NCBI RefSeq assembly: GCF_025144335.1
Contig: NZ_CP083539.1
Coordinates: 3,184,777 to 3,248,776 of the forward strand
Origin: Jannaschia sp. W003
GTDB lineage: Bacteria > Pseudomonadota > Alphaproteobacteria > Rhodobacterales > Rhodobacteraceae
Direction: 5' to 3'
DNA length: 64,000 nucleotides
Below the pieces are notes generated by a model, which saw nothing but the letters and a program-made list of their open reading frames with translations, did not search any database and was not told the DNA's origin. The position numbers and the translations under genes were made by a program. This document shows positions 43,844 through 54,439 of the stretch, in pieces (position 1 is the first letter of the stretch; every line of letters begins with the position of its first letter).

Positions 43844-45016
43844 TCACCGCTCCAGCGCGATCGCGATGCCCTGCCCGCCGCCGATGCACATCGTCACCAG
43901 CGCCCGCTTCGTGTCCGTGCGCGCCATCTCGTACACCGCCTTCACGCACAGGATCGCGCCTGTGGCGCCGACCGGGTGGCCCAGCGCCACGGCGCCGCCG
44001 TTCGGGTTCACGCGGGCGCCGTCGAGGCCCAGCTCGCGGCTGACGGCGAGGGCCTGCGCGGCGAAGGCCTCGTTGGATTCCACCACGTCGTAGTCGCCGG
44101 GTGCGATGCCGGTGCGCTCGGCCAGCGCGCGCACCGCCGGGATGGGCCCGAGGCCCATCACGTCGGGCGCGACCCCGGCGTGGGCGTAGCCTGCGATCCG
44201 CGCGAGGGGCTTCAGCCCGGCCCGTTCGGCGGCCTCGGCGGTCGCCAGCACCAGCGCGGCGGCGCCGTCGTTGATGCCCGACGCGTTGCCGGCGGTGACG
44301 GTGCCATTCTTCTGGAACGCGGGGCGCAGGCCGGCCAGCGCCTCGGCGGTGGTGCTCTTGGGGTGCTCGTCGGTGTCGAAGGCCACCTCGTCGCGGCGCT
44401 TGCGGATCATGACGGGCACGATCTGCTCGGCGAAGCGTCCTTCCGCGATGGCGGAGGCGGCGCGCTGCTGGCTCTGCAGCGCGAAGGCGTCCTGGTCCTC
44501 GCGGGAGATGCCGTGACGCTCGGCCACGTTCTCGGCCGTAACGCCCATGTGGCCGGTGCCGAACGGGCAGTTCAGCGCGCCCAGCATCATGTCGAGCGCC
44601 TCGGCGTCGCCCATCTTGGTGCCCCAGCGCGCGCCGGTCAGCGCGAAGGGCGAGCGCGACATGCACTCGGCGCCGCCCACCAGCGCGAACTCGGCGTCGC
44701 CGAGCATGAGCGCCTGCGCGCCCGACACCACGGCCTGCGCGCCCGAGCCGCACAGGCGGTTCACGTTCATGGCCGGCACCGTGTCGGGGACGCCCGCGTC
44801 CATCGCCGCGATGCGGCTGAGGTACATGTCGCGCGGCTCGGTGTTGATGACGTGGCCGAACACCACCGTGCCGATCTGGGCGGGCTCCACGCCGGCGCGC
44901 TCCATCGCGGCGGCGGCGGCGACGCGGCCCAGTTGCGAGGGGGGCGTGGCGGCGAGGCTGCCGCCGAAGGTGCCGATGGCGGTGCGCGCGGCGCCGAGGA
45001 TGACGATGTCTTGCAT
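43844..45016 (-). CDS. acetyl-CoA C-acyltransferase (thiolase), second copy
   Basis: A 390-residue thiolase, start [20 protein letters not shown]. Acyl-accepting Cys89 ([10 protein letters not shown]), NEAF and GHPVGATGA histidines, and the C-terminal Cys (MCIGGGQG) are all present. The sequence looks closer to BktB/PhaA-type enzymes that also take longer acyl-CoAs; specificity is inferred. GGGAGG precedes the ATG. Downstream of serA on the same strand but separated by a terminator-like repeat. Confidence 0.92.
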   Translation of the reverse strand: MQDIVILGAARTAIGTFGGSLAATPPSQLGRVAAAAAMERAGVEPAQIGTVVFGHVINTEPRDMYLSRIAAMDAGVPDTVPAMNVNRLCGSGAQAVVSGAQALMLGDAEFALVGGAECMSRSPFALTGARWGTKMGDAEALDMMLGALNCPFGTGHMGVTAENVAERHGISREDQDAFALQSQQRAASAIAEGRFAEQIVPVMIRKRRDEVAFDTDEHPKSTTAEALAGLRPAFQKNGTVTAGNASGINDGAAALVLATAEAAERAGLKPLARIAGYAHAGVAPDVMGLGPIPAVRALAERTGIAPGDYDVVESNEAFAAQALAVSRELGLDGARVNPNGGAVALGHPVGATGAILCVKAVYEMARTDTKRALVTMCIGGGQGIAIALER

Positions 45017-45034
45017 GGTGGGCCTCCCTGGTTC

Positions 45035-45086
45035 GCGGGGGCCCTGCCCCCGCACCCCCGGAGTATTTCCGCCAGGATGAAGGGGG
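45035..45086. repeat. terminator-like intergenic repeat (GTATTT-box family), copy 4
   Basis: Hairpin GCGGGGGC (45035-45042) and GCCCCCGC (45046-45053), then CCCCCGGAGTATTTCCGCCA and GGATGAAGG. On the minus strand it follows the serA stop and precedes the thiolase start. The clearest example of the family consensus. Confidence 0.75.
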
Positions 45087-45134
45087 AAGGGGGACGTTGC
45101 GGCGGGGGGGGCGGCGCGGGGCCGCCCCCGGCCC

Positions 45135-46727
45135 TCACATCTCGAAGCGCAGGGGGGCGACCTGGCCGAACATGCCGGTGGCGCGGAGCTTGGCCAGCGC
45201 GCTCTCGGGCGGCTGCTCGTCGAGGTAGAGCAGCGCGATGGCGTTGTGGCCCTTCTCGGAGCGCCCGAGCGTGAAGTTGGCGATGTTCACCTTCTCGCCG
45301 GCCATGGTGTTGCCGAGCGTGCCGATGATGCCGGGCACGTCCTCGTTGGTGGTGTAGAGCATGTGCTCGCCGATCTCTGCGTCGATGTTGATGCCCTTGA
45401 TCTGGATGAAGCGCGGCCGCCCGCCCGCGAACACCGTGCCGGCCACGGAGCGCTCGCGCTCGGTGGTGCGGACGATCAGCTTCACGTAGCCGTCGAAGGC
45501 GCCCGACTTGTCCTGCCGCGTGGTCGAGATCTCGATGCCGCGCTCGCGCGCGATCACCGGGGCCGAGACCATGTTCACGTCCGGGTTCGCGGCCTTCATC
45601 ACGCCGGCGATCACGGCGCAGTTCAGGGCCCGCACGTTCATGTCCTTGGGCGCGCCGTTGTAGACGATCTCGATGGTGCGGATCGGCTCGTCCGTCAGCT
45701 GACCCGCGAAGGCGCCGAGATGCCCGGCGAGCTTCAGCCACGGGCCCATCACCTTGGCCTCCTCGGCCGTGACCGAGGGCATGTTGAGCGCGTTCGCCAC
45801 CGCGCCCGTCAGCAGGTAGTCCGACATCTGCTGCGCGACCTGCAAGGCCACGTTCTCCTGCGCCTCGGTGGTGGCGGCGCCGAGGTGCGGCGTGCAGACC
45901 ACGCCCGGCAGGCCGAACAGCGGGGATTCGGTGGCCGGCTCGGTCTCGAACACGTCGAAGCCGGCGCCCGCCACGTGGCCCTCGCGGATCAGGTCGGCGA
46001 GGGCCGCCTCGTCCACCAGCCCGCCGCGCGCGCAGTTGACGATGCGCACGCCGCGCTTGGTCTTGGCGAGGTTCTCGCGGCTCAGTACGTTGCGCGTCTG
46101 GTCGGTCAGGGGGACGTGGAGGGTGATGACGTCGGCGGTGCGCAACAGCTCGTCCAGCTCGACCTTGCGGACGCCGAGCTTGGCGGCGCGCTCGTCCGAC
46201 AGGAACGGGTCGTAGGCCACCACCTTCATGCCCAGCCCCACGGCCTTCTGGCACACGATGCCGCCGATGTTGCCCGCGCCGATCACGCCGAGGGTCTTGG
46301 CGGTCAGCTCCACGCCCATGAAGCGCGACTTCTCCCACTTGCCGGCCTGGGTCGAGGCGTCGGCCTCGGGGATCTGGCGTGCCACCGCGAACATAAGCGC
46401 GATGGCGTGCTCGGCGGTGGTGATCATGTTGCCGTAGGGCGTGTTCATCACGATCACGCCGCGGCGGGAGGCGGCGGCCTTGTCGACATTGTCGGTGCCG
46501 ATGCCGGCGCGGCCCACGACCTTTAGGTTCGGCGCGCGCTCCAGCAGCGCCTCGGTGACCTTGGTGGCCGAGCGGATGGCGAGGCCGTCGTAGTCGCCGA
46601 TCACCTCCATGAGGCGATCCTTGTCCTTGCCCAAAGCGGGGTCGAAGGTGACGTCGATGCCGCGGTCGCGGAAGATCTGCACGGCGGTGTCCGACAGCTT
46701 GTCGGAGACGAGGACTCTGGGGGCCAT
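45135..46727 (-). CDS. serA: D-3-phosphoglycerate dehydrogenase
   Basis: A 530-residue NAD-dependent enzyme starting the phosphorylated serine pathway. It is the long form: substrate-binding domain (VVGRAGIGTDNVDKAAASRR), NAD-binding domain (TLGVIGAGNIGGIV), catalytic His in TPHLGAATTEAQ, an intervening domain, and a C-terminal ACT domain (DVPGIIGTLGNTMAGEKVNI) for serine feedback control. Downstream of serC, with a perfect hairpin between them. Confidence 0.98.
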   Translation of the reverse strand: MAPRVLVSDKLSDTAVQIFRDRGIDVTFDPALGKDKDRLMEVIGDYDGLAIRSATKVTEALLERAPNLKVVGRAGIGTDNVDKAAASRRGVIVMNTPYGNMITTAEHAIALMFAVARQIPEADASTQAGKWEKSRFMGVELTAKTLGVIGAGNIGGIVCQKAVGLGMKVVAYDPFLSDERAAKLGVRKVELDELLRTADVITLHVPLTDQTRNVLSRENLAKTKRGVRIVNCARGGLVDEAALADLIREGHVAGAGFDVFETEPATESPLFGLPGVVCTPHLGAATTEAQENVALQVAQQMSDYLLTGAVANALNMPSVTAEEAKVMGPWLKLAGHLGAFAGQLTDEPIRTIEIVYNGAPKDMNVRALNCAVIAGVMKAANPDVNMVSAPVIARERGIEISTTRQDKSGAFDGYVKLIVRTTERERSVAGTVFAGGRPRFIQIKGINIDAEIGEHMLYTTNEDVPGIIGTLGNTMAGEKVNIANFTLGRSEKGHNAIALLYLDEQPPESALAKLRATGMFGQVAPLRFEM

Positions 46728-46757
46728 GGGAGGCTCCTATCGGGGAATGTCGGGAGG

Positions 46758-46783
46758 GCGCGCCCCGGGGTCACGGGGCGCGC
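46758..46783 (-). terminator. serC-serA intergenic hairpin
   Basis: Perfect 10-bp arms GCGCGCCCCG (46758-46767) and CGGGGCGCGC (46774-46783) with a 6-base loop, in the 74-bp gap between serC and serA. No T tract follows. It may lower transcription into serA or protect the serC message end. Confidence 0.5.
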
Positions 46784-46801
46784 GGGATCGCATGTCGCCG
46801 T

Positions 46802-47944
46802 TCAGGCGGCCTCGGCGGCGGCCAGCTCGGTGCGGTAGGCCCATTCGACCCACGGCATCAGCGCGGCCACGTCGCCGGGCTCCACGGTGGCGCCGCACCA
46901 GATGCGCAGGCCCTCGGGCGCGTCGCGGTAGGCGCCCACGTCGAGCGCCACGCCCTCGGATTCCAGCCGCTTGGCGACCCGCTTGGCGAAGCCGTCCGGC
47001 AGGCTGCCGGCGAAGCGCAGGCACACGGAGGTGGTGGAGCGCGTCGCCGGGTCCTCGGCGAGGTTGGCGATCCAGTCGCGCCCCTCGCAGAAGTCCCAGA
47101 TGGCCTGCGCCGAGGCGCGCGAGCGCGCGATCAGGCCGTCCAGCCCGTGGCCTTCGGCCCAGGCGAGCGCACCCAGGTAGTCCTCCACGCAGAGCATCGA
47201 CGGCGTGTTGATGGTCTCGCCGCGGAAGATGCCCTCGATCAGCTTGCCGCCCTTGGTGAGGCGGAAGATCTTCGGCAGCGGGCGGGGGGGCACGTAAGAT
47301 TCCAGCCGCTCCACGGCGCGGGGGGAGAGGATCAGCACGCCGTGCGCGCCCTCTCCTCCCAGCACCTTCTGCCAGGAGAAGGTCGTCACATCGAGCTTGT
47401 CCCACGGCAGCGGCATCGCGAAGGCCGCCGAAGTCGCGTCGCACAAGGTGAGCCCCTCGCGGTCCGAGGCGATCCAGTCGCCGTCCGGCACGGCCACGCC
47501 CGAGGTGGTGCCGTTCCAGGTGAAGCAGACGTCGGTGGCGAAATCGACCGCCGCGAGGTCGGGCAGCGCGCCGTAGGGGGCGGTGTCGACGCGGGCGTCG
47601 AGGTCCAGCTGCTTGACCGCGTCCGTCACCCAGCCCGAGCCGAAGCTCTCCCACGCCAGCATGGTCACGGGGCGGGCGCCGAGCATGGTCCACATGGCCA
47701 TCTCGTAGGCGCCGGTGTCGGAGGCGGGCACGATGCCGATGCGGTAGCCCTCGGGCACGCCGAGCAGCGCGCGGGTGCGGTCGATGGCATCGCCAAGGCG
47801 CGCCTTGCCCACGGCGGCGCGGTGCGAGCGGCCGAGGGGGGCGTCACGGAGGTTGGCGAGGTCGAAGCCGGGATGCTTCTTGCACGGACCCGACGAGAAG
47901 CGCGGGTCGGCCGGCCGGGTGGCCGGGCGGGGGAGATCGGTCAT
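46802..47944 (-). CDS. serC: phosphoserine aminotransferase
   Basis: A 380-residue PLP-dependent class V aminotransferase converting 3-phosphohydroxypyruvate and glutamate to phosphoserine. The PLP lysine lies in [28 protein letters not shown] and [12 protein letters not shown] near the start and [18 protein letters not shown] are characteristic of the alphaproteobacterial form. First gene of serC-serA and divergent from serB, so all three serine-pathway enzymes sit together. Confidence 0.97.
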   Translation of the reverse strand: MTDLPRPATRPADPRFSSGPCKKHPGFDLANLRDAPLGRSHRAAVGKARLGDAIDRTRALLGVPEGYRIGIVPASDTGAYEMAMWTMLGARPVTMLAWESFGSGWVTDAVKQLDLDARVDTAPYGALPDLAAVDFATDVCFTWNGTTSGVAVPDGDWIASDREGLTLCDATSAAFAMPLPWDKLDVTTFSWQKVLGGEGAHGVLILSPRAVERLESYVPPRPLPKIFRLTKGGKLIEGIFRGETINTPSMLCVEDYLGALAWAEGHGLDGLIARSRASAQAIWDFCEGRDWIANLAEDPATRSTTSVCLRFAGSLPDGFAKRVAKRLESEGVALDVGAYRDAPEGLRIWCGATVEPGDVAALMPWVEWAYRTELAAAEAA

Positions 47945-48072
47945 GGTATCCTTCCAGATATTCGCGCCCCGTTGGGGGGGCGTGTCCCGCCGCCGCCCGT
48001 ATTCCTCGGCGGGGGGTCGCGCAAGGGAATTGTTGGGGTTAGGGGGCGGCGAGAGCTTCAGGAGGACTCCGG

Positions 48073-48948
48073 ATGTTCACCGCCGTGCTGTGCTGCGACC
48101 CCGCCCGCCCCGTGCTGGACGCCCCCGCCGTGGAGGCCCTGCGCAACGCCTGGGGCGGCGGCGAGGCGCGATGGCTGCGGCGCGGCGTGGCGGCGGAGTT
48201 CGCGATGCCCCGCGCGCACGATCCCTCGGAGGCGCGGGCGGGGCTGGATGCCATGGGGATCGATGTGAACGTCGTCCCCTCCGAGGGGCGCCGCAAGCGG
48301 CTGCTGCTGGCGGACATGGACAGCACCATGATCCGGCAGGAGTGCATCGACGAGCTGGCCGCCGAGGCCGGCGTGGGCGCGCGCGTGGCCGCCATCACCG
48401 CGCGCGCCATGAACGGCGAGATCGGCTTCGAGGGCGCGCTGCGCGAGCGGGTCGCGCTGCTGGAGGGCCTGCCGGTGGAGACCATCGCCCGCGTGCTGGA
48501 GACGCGCATCGACGACATGCCGGGCGGCGCGGTGCTGGTGGCGACGATGCGGGCGAACGGCGCCCACGCGGCCCTCGTCTCGGGCGGCTTCACGGCGTTC
48601 ACCGAGGCCGTCGCGGCACGGCTGGGCTTCGACAGCCACCGCGCCAACACTCTGATCTCGGAGGGCGGCACGCTCACCGGCACGGTGGGCAAGCCGATCC
48701 TCGGGCGCGCGGCCAAGGTCGAGCGGCTGGAGGCGCTATGCGCCGAGCTGGGGATCGCCGAGGCCGAGGCCATCGCCGTGGGCGACGGGGCCAACGACCT
48801 CGGAATGCTCGGCCGTGCGGGCATGGGCGTCGCGCTCCACGCCAAGCCGGCGGTGCAGGCCGAGGCCGCGCTGGTGGTGAACCACGGCGACCTCACCGCG
48901 CTCCTGCACCTGCAGGGCTACGGAGAGGCGGAGTTCGCCGACTCCTAG
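48073..48948 (+). CDS. serB: phosphoserine phosphatase
   Basis: A 291-residue HAD-family phosphatase finishing serine synthesis. The catalytic loop is [20 protein letters not shown] (nucleophile Asp81, acid Asp83), then [15 protein letters not shown] and [20 protein letters not shown] with the metal Asp residues. The roughly 75-residue N-terminal part is ACT-like or degenerate. AGGAGGACT precedes the ATG. The 128-bp gap to serC probably holds both promoters. Confidence 0.97.
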   Translation: MFTAVLCCDPARPVLDAPAVEALRNAWGGGEARWLRRGVAAEFAMPRAHDPSEARAGLDAMGIDVNVVPSEGRRKRLLLADMDSTMIRQECIDELAAEAGVGARVAAITARAMNGEIGFEGALRERVALLEGLPVETIARVLETRIDDMPGGAVLVATMRANGAHAALVSGGFTAFTEAVAARLGFDSHRANTLISEGGTLTGTVGKPILGRAAKVERLEALCAELGIAEAEAIAVGDGANDLGMLGRAGMGVALHAKPAVQAEAALVVNHGDLTALLHLQGYGEAEFADS

Positions 48949-48958
48949 GGGCCGCCCC

Positions 48959-49016
48959 CCTCATCCTGCCAGAAATACCTCGGGGGAGGCCGAAGGCCGG
49001 GGGCAGAGCCCCCTAC
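48959..49016. repeat. terminator-like intergenic repeat (GTATTT-box family), copy 5
   Basis: CTCATCCTGCCAGAAATACC, then TCGGGGGAGG, GCCGAAGGC and a GGGGGCAGAGCCCCCT hairpin. It occupies nearly all of the gap between the convergent serB and rlmN genes. Confidence 0.75.
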
Positions 49017-49020
49017 CCGA

Positions 49021-50211
<1,191 letters not shown>

Positions 50212-50230
50212 GGCATGTCCTCGAACGAAG

Positions 50231-50257
50231 GCGGGCGCCCCATATAGGGACGCCCGC
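50231..50257 (-). terminator. hairpin between ialB and rlmN
   Basis: GCGGGCG (50231-50237) and CGCCCGC (50251-50257), with inner CCC/GGG pairing around an ATATA loop, 24 bp after the ialB stop. No strong T tract. Confidence 0.5.
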
Positions 50258-50280
50258 AGGAAATCGCAAAGGCGGCGGCG

Positions 50281-50796
50281 TCAGCCGGCGCAGCGCTGCG
50301 CGGCGTCGTCCACGGCGGCGGTGAAGCCCAGCAGGCTGAACGTGTCCTCGGTGCGGGTGCCGCGGCCCGATTCGCCCACGACCACCGCCTGCGCGCCGCG
50401 CTTGAGCGAGGCCACGATGCGGGCGTCGTCCTCGGGGCTCGCCGCCCAGGCCAGCTCGCCGTCGGTGAACATCTCGAAGGTGTCCGAGCCGATCGTCATC
50501 GAGACCGTGGAGCCGTCGCGGTAGGGATAGCCGCCCGTCACCGAGACCTCGCCCTTCTTGCCCTGCGCGGGCCAGTAGCTGACGAAGAGGCGGATGTCGC
50601 CGCGGCGCGCGGCCACCTCGCGCCCGTCGCGGGTGTTGCGGATCGACTTCGGGGCCGACACGATCCAGCACTGGGTCGGGTCGTCCTCCACGAAGACCGA
50701 CCAGTCGGTCTCGGTCGAGACGCGGTTCGAGCTTTCCTGCGCGGCCGCCGGGAGGGCCATCGCGGCGGCCGCGAGGGCCAGAGCCAGCTTGTTCAT
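50281..50796 (-). CDS. invasion-associated locus B (IalB) family protein
   Basis: A 171-residue exported protein: signal peptide MNKLALALAAAAMALPAAAQ. The body WSVFVEDDPTQCWIVSAPKS, LFVSYWPAQGKKGEVSVTGG and VVVGESGRGTRTEDTFSLLG is typical of the IalB-like family widespread in alphaproteobacteria. Bartonella IalB takes part in erythrocyte invasion, but environmental relatives have no known role. Two Cys (DPTQCW and AQRCAG) could form a disulfide. AAGG lies 8 bases before the ATG. Confidence 0.85.
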   Translation of the reverse strand: MNKLALALAAAAMALPAAAQESSNRVSTETDWSVFVEDDPTQCWIVSAPKSIRNTRDGREVAARRGDIRLFVSYWPAQGKKGEVSVTGGYPYRDGSTVSMTIGSDTFEMFTDGELAWAASPEDDARIVASLKRGAQAVVVGESGRGTRTEDTFSLLGFTAAVDDAAQRCAG

Positions 50797-50970
50797 CTGC
50801 ACTGCCTTTTGCCTGTTCGCCGCCCTCGCGCCCGGGTTCGCCCGGATCGCCGATGGCGGTTTCGCTGTTTCGGGCCAGATGATAGCGGAAAAGCGCGCCG
50901 GGACGGAACCCCGCCCGGCGGAATGTCGCACACACTCGCGCGAGGGGTCGCGCGCAGGGGGAAGGCCCGG

Positions 50971-51939
50971 ATGCAGGGATCGGTGGAGATGGTGCGCGTG
51001 ATCCGCGGGGGGCGCGTCGAGAGCGTCCACCGGGGCGCGGCGGTGGTCTGCGACGCGCGCGGCGCCGTCGTCGAGGCGTGGGGCGATCCGGACGCGGTCA
51101 TCTACCCGCGCTCGTCCTGCAAGATGGTCCAGGCCCTGCCCCTCGTGGAGGCGGGGCTGGAGCGCGACCCGCGCCGCCTCGCCCTCGCCTGCGCCTCGCA
51201 CGGCGGCGAGGCCATGCACACGCGCGGCGCGGCCGAGTGGCTCGCCGACCTCGGGCTGGGCGAGGCCGACCTGCGCTGCGGCGCCCACATGCCCTACGAG
51301 GCGGACGCCGCCGCGGCCCTCGTCCGCGCCGGCGAGGCGCCGTGCCAGCTCCACAACAACTGCTCGGGCAAGCACGCCGGCTTCCTCGCCCTGTCGCGGC
51401 ACCTCGGCGCCGGCCCCGACTACGTGGAGCCGGACCACCCCGTGCAGCGCGCCGTGCGCGCCGCCTTCGAGGAGGTCACGGGCGAGGAGAGCCCCGGCTA
51501 CGGCATCGACGGCTGCTCGGCCCCGAACTTCGCCACCCGCCTCGCCGGCCTCGGCGCGGCGATGGGGCGCTTCGCGGGCGCCGGCGAGGGCGACGCGCGC
51601 GGCCGCGCCATGGTGATGCTGCGCGAGGCGATGGCTTTGAACCCCGCGCTGGTGGCCGGCACGGGCCGGGCCTGCACCGGGCTGATGGAAGCCATGGACG
51701 GCGTGGCCGTGAAGACCGGCGCCGAGGGCGTCTACGTGGCGATCCTGCCCGCGCGCGGCCTCGGGGTCGCGCTCAAGATCGCCGACGGCGCGACGCGCGC
51801 CGCCGAGGCGGTGGCGGCGACGCTCCTGGTGCGGCTGGGGGCGCTCGACCCCCAGTCCGCCGTGGCCCGTCGCCTCACCCACGGCCCGATCGTGAACTGC
51901 CGGGGCCGCGAGACAGGGCACATGGAGGTCGCGCTCTAG
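50971..51939 (+). CDS. class 3-type L-asparaginase (Rhizobium etli family)
   Basis: A 322-residue enzyme hydrolysing L-asparagine to aspartate and ammonia. It belongs to the R. etli/beta-lactamase-like family, not the E. coli types. The tandem motif PRSSCKM places Ser48 and Lys51 at exactly the numbers reported for R. etli ReAV. CASHGGE, LHNNCSGKHAGF and YGIDGCSAPNF carry the Cys/Lys residues of its metal site. The GTG- and TTG-rich lead gives no better start than the ATG at 50971. The stop codon shares bases (CTAG) with that of the convergent kinase gene. Confidence 0.88.
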   Translation: MQGSVEMVRVIRGGRVESVHRGAAVVCDARGAVVEAWGDPDAVIYPRSSCKMVQALPLVEAGLERDPRRLALACASHGGEAMHTRGAAEWLADLGLGEADLRCGAHMPYEADAAAALVRAGEAPCQLHNNCSGKHAGFLALSRHLGAGPDYVEPDHPVQRAVRAAFEEVTGEESPGYGIDGCSAPNFATRLAGLGAAMGRFAGAGEGDARGRAMVMLREAMALNPALVAGTGRACTGLMEAMDGVAVKTGAEGVYVAILPARGLGVALKIADGATRAAEAVAATLLVRLGALDPQSAVARRLTHGPIVNCRGRETGHMEVAL

Positions 51940-54026
51940 CCCGGCACCGGCAGTCGCAGGCGCGGCTCCAGCCGGCCCAGCAGCTCCAGCAGCTCGGGCT
52001 TTCGCACTGGTTTCAGCAGCACCTCGTCGATGCCGGCGCGGCGGATGTCCTCGATCTCTTCGGGGGCGGCATGGGCGGTCATGGCGACGATGGGCACCCG
52101 GGCGCCCTCGGGCGCGGCGCGGATCAGCCGCGCCGCCTCGCGCCCGTCCATGCGCGGCATGGAGATGTCGAGCAGCACGAGGTCGTGCGGGTCGGCCCGG
52201 AACCGCTCCACTGCCACGTCGCCGTCCTCGACCGCCTCGATCTCGCGCCCCTCGCCGCCAAGCATCCGGGTGATCAGCAGGCGGTTCGTGCCCACGTCGT
52301 CGGCGGTGAGGATGCGCAGCCCGCGCGGCGGCGTCTCCGCGGCGGGCGCAGGAGGCACGGCGGCGGCCCCGCCGCACAGCGCGCGCGCCAGCGCCGCGCC
52401 CTCGCACGGATCGGGCAAGACGGCGGCGGCCCGCCCCAGCAGCCCCGGCGCCGCCGCCGCGCGCGGCCCCAGTAGGACGACGGGGGCCGAGCCTGCCTCC
52501 GCCAGCGCCCCGGCCTGCGCCTCCGGCGAGAGGTCCAGCGGCACCAGCAGCGGCGCGTCCTCGCCCGCCTCGGCCAGCCGCACGCCCGCCGCCCGCAGGC
52601 GCGCGAGGGCCGTGCACCGCCCCGCCGACGCGCCCTCGGCCAGGCGCACCGCCGGGGGCAAAGCCGGCGCCGCGGGCCACGCCCCCTCGGGCGGCAGGGC
52701 CAGCGTCAGCACGAAGCGCGCGCCCCCCTCCTCGCCCGGCTCGGCCAGCGCGAGGTCGCCGCCCATCAGCCGCGCGAGGTCGCGCGCGATGCCGAGGCCC
52801 AGCCCCGTGCCCTCGGCCCCGCCGGGATCGAGGCGCGCGAACTCGCCGAACACCTGATCGCGCCGCGCCTCGGGGATCCCCGGCCCGGTGTCGGCCACCT
52901 CCACGGCGATGCGCGCCGCCGCGCCGCCCTCGGGGCGCGTCACCGAGACCCGCAGCGTCACGTCGCCGCCGACCGCGAACTTCACCGCGTTGCCCGCGAG
53001 GTTCGTGACCACCTGCCGGATGCGCGCCTCGTCGCCCCGGAACCGCGTGGGCGCCCCGATCGGGTAGTCCAGCGTCACCGCCCGCGCCGCGCCGCCCGAC
53101 GCGGCCGCGAGGCGCACCACCTGCATCAGCGTCTGCTCGAGGTCGAACGCGCGGGGGCGCAGCTGCATCTGCCCCGCCTCCAGCCGCGCCGCGTCGAGCA
53201 CGTCGTTCACGATGTCGAGCAGCGACAATCCGCTGTCGCGGATCGTGCGAACGTAGAGACGCGCGTCGTCCTCCAGCGCCTCTTCCAGCAGGAGGTCGGC
53301 CATGCCGATTACGCCGTTCATGGGGGTGCGGAACTCGTGGCTCATGCGCGCGAGGAAGCGCGACTTGGCCTTGTTCGCGGCCTCCGCCTCGGCCCGCGCC
53401 CGCAGCAGCGAGGCCTCGCGCTCCACCTCGGCGGTCACGTCGAGCGCCAGGCTCACCACGTCGCCGTCCTCGGTGCGCCGCTCGATCAGGCGCACGGACC
53501 GGCCGTCGAAGAGGCGCAAGGTCACCGGCTCGGGCACCTCGGCGCAGCGCCGCGCCAGCATTCCCGCGACCCAGGCCTCGGGGTCCGCCTCGCCCGGGTC
53601 GATCACCCCCTCCTCGGCGGCGGCGCGCATGAGCGCGGCGTAGGGCGTGCCCGGCTCCGCCTCCAGCGCGCCGTCGAACAGCCGCGCGAAGGGGGCGTTG
53701 GCCTGCAGGAGCGTGTCGTCCGCGTCCCACACCGCGAAGCCGTCGCGGATCGCCTCGACCGCGTGCCACAGGCGCCGCCCCGCCCGCGCCGCCCGCTGGT
53801 CGGCGGCCCGGCGCGCGGCCGCCGCCCGCCCCGTCTGCCCGGTCAGGCGCATGCGCGCGTCGCGCTCGCGCGCGCACTCCGCCGAGACCCGCTCCACGTG
53901 GGTGGACAGCGCCCGGTGGGCGGCGGTCAGCTCGGCGCGCACATGCTCCAGCATCCGCTCGGCGGCGAGGCGGCGGCGCCGCTCTCCGAGGAACCCGTCG
54001 TCCCGCTGCGCCACCTCGCCCTGCAT
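51936..54026 (-). CDS. soluble hybrid sensor histidine kinase with receiver domain
   Basis: A 696-residue multidomain kinase without membrane segments. Order: N-terminal coiled coil (about 1-85, Arg/Glu/Ala-rich), PAS-like domain (about 86-205), HisKA with His230 in FLARMSHEFRTPMNGVIG, HATPase (N box TNLAGNAVKF near 341-350; VADTGPGIP; GTGLGLGIARDL), an Ala/Pro-rich linker region (about 450-568) that may be a degenerate receiver, and a C-terminal receiver with Asp620 (LLDISMPRMDG) and Lys672. Signal and output partner unknown; no response regulator or Hpt gene is adjacent. GGGAG precedes the ATG. Confidence 0.9.
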   Translation of the reverse strand: MQGEVAQRDDGFLGERRRRLAAERMLEHVRAELTAAHRALSTHVERVSAECARERDARMRLTGQTGRAAAARRAADQRAARAGRRLWHAVEAIRDGFAVWDADDTLLQANAPFARLFDGALEAEPGTPYAALMRAAAEEGVIDPGEADPEAWVAGMLARRCAEVPEPVTLRLFDGRSVRLIERRTEDGDVVSLALDVTAEVEREASLLRARAEAEAANKAKSRFLARMSHEFRTPMNGVIGMADLLLEEALEDDARLYVRTIRDSGLSLLDIVNDVLDAARLEAGQMQLRPRAFDLEQTLMQVVRLAAASGGAARAVTLDYPIGAPTRFRGDEARIRQVVTNLAGNAVKFAVGGDVTLRVSVTRPEGGAAARIAVEVADTGPGIPEARRDQVFGEFARLDPGGAEGTGLGLGIARDLARLMGGDLALAEPGEEGGARFVLTLALPPEGAWPAAPALPPAVRLAEGASAGRCTALARLRAAGVRLAEAGEDAPLLVPLDLSPEAQAGALAEAGSAPVVLLGPRAAAAPGLLGRAAAVLPDPCEGAALARALCGGAAAVPPAPAAETPPRGLRILTADDVGTNRLLITRMLGGEGREIEAVEDGDVAVERFRADPHDLVLLDISMPRMDGREAARLIRAAPEGARVPIVAMTAHAAPEEIEDIRRAGIDEVLLKPVRKPELLELLGRLEPRLRLPVPG

Positions 54027-54112
54027 CCACGTCTCCCGACCCCTCGCCGGATTGGTGCGCCGAAAGGGGTGAAGGCCGGGTTAAGCGATGCGGGACGCCG
54101 CGCCGGGCAGGC

Positions 54113-54439
54113 TCAGTTCAGGTCGAAGTGGAGCGGGTAGGCCCGGCCGTCGAAGGCGCCGAACAGCTCGGGCAGGTCCGGATGGCCCACCGGCTCGCCG
54201 GAGCGGTCGCGCACGAGGTTCTGCTCCGAGACGTAGGCCACGTAGTAACTCTCGTCGTTCTCGGCGAGCAGGTGGTAGAAGGGCTGGTCCTTGCGCGGGC
54301 GCGCCTCGGCGGGAATCGCCTCGTACCACTCGTCGGAATTCGAGAAGGTCGGGTCCACGTCGAAGATCACGCCCCGGAACGGGTGCGAGCGGTGGCGCAC
54401 GACGTCGCCCAGGTTGTATTTCGCCGCCCTCGAAAACAT
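54113..54439 (-). CDS. hspQ: heat shock protein HspQ (hemimethylated DNA-binding YccV family)
   Basis: A 108-residue protein with the YccV fold. YNLGDVVRHRSHPFRGVIFD, FYHLLAENDESYYVAYVSEQ and NLVRD are the family signature. In E. coli HspQ binds hemimethylated oriC and stimulates Lon proteolysis; which role applies here is unknown. The start MFSRAAKYN at 54439 matches family N-termini; an ATG 24 bases earlier, directly after GGGGGGT, is the alternative. Divergent from the transglycosylase lipoprotein gene across a 290-bp gap in which I see no recognisable element. Confidence 0.88.
   Translation of the reverse strand: MFSRAAKYNLGDVVRHRSHPFRGVIFDVDPTFSNSDEWYEAIPAEARPRKDQPFYHLLAENDESYYVAYVSEQNLVRDRSGEPVGHPDLPELFGAFDGRAYPLHFDLN

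Noticed and set aside
43619-45274. Plus-strand frame starting in the palindromic repeat after gamma-glutamyltransferase
   Set aside because: Its start reads through the repeat element and its body is antisense to the thiolase, so it is an artefact.
50281-54030. A minus-strand frame of about 1,250 codons joining the kinase region to IalB
   Set aside because: Only the last 171 codons (IalB-like, with its own signal peptide) are real. The rest crosses the asparaginase gene and reads the kinase out of frame.
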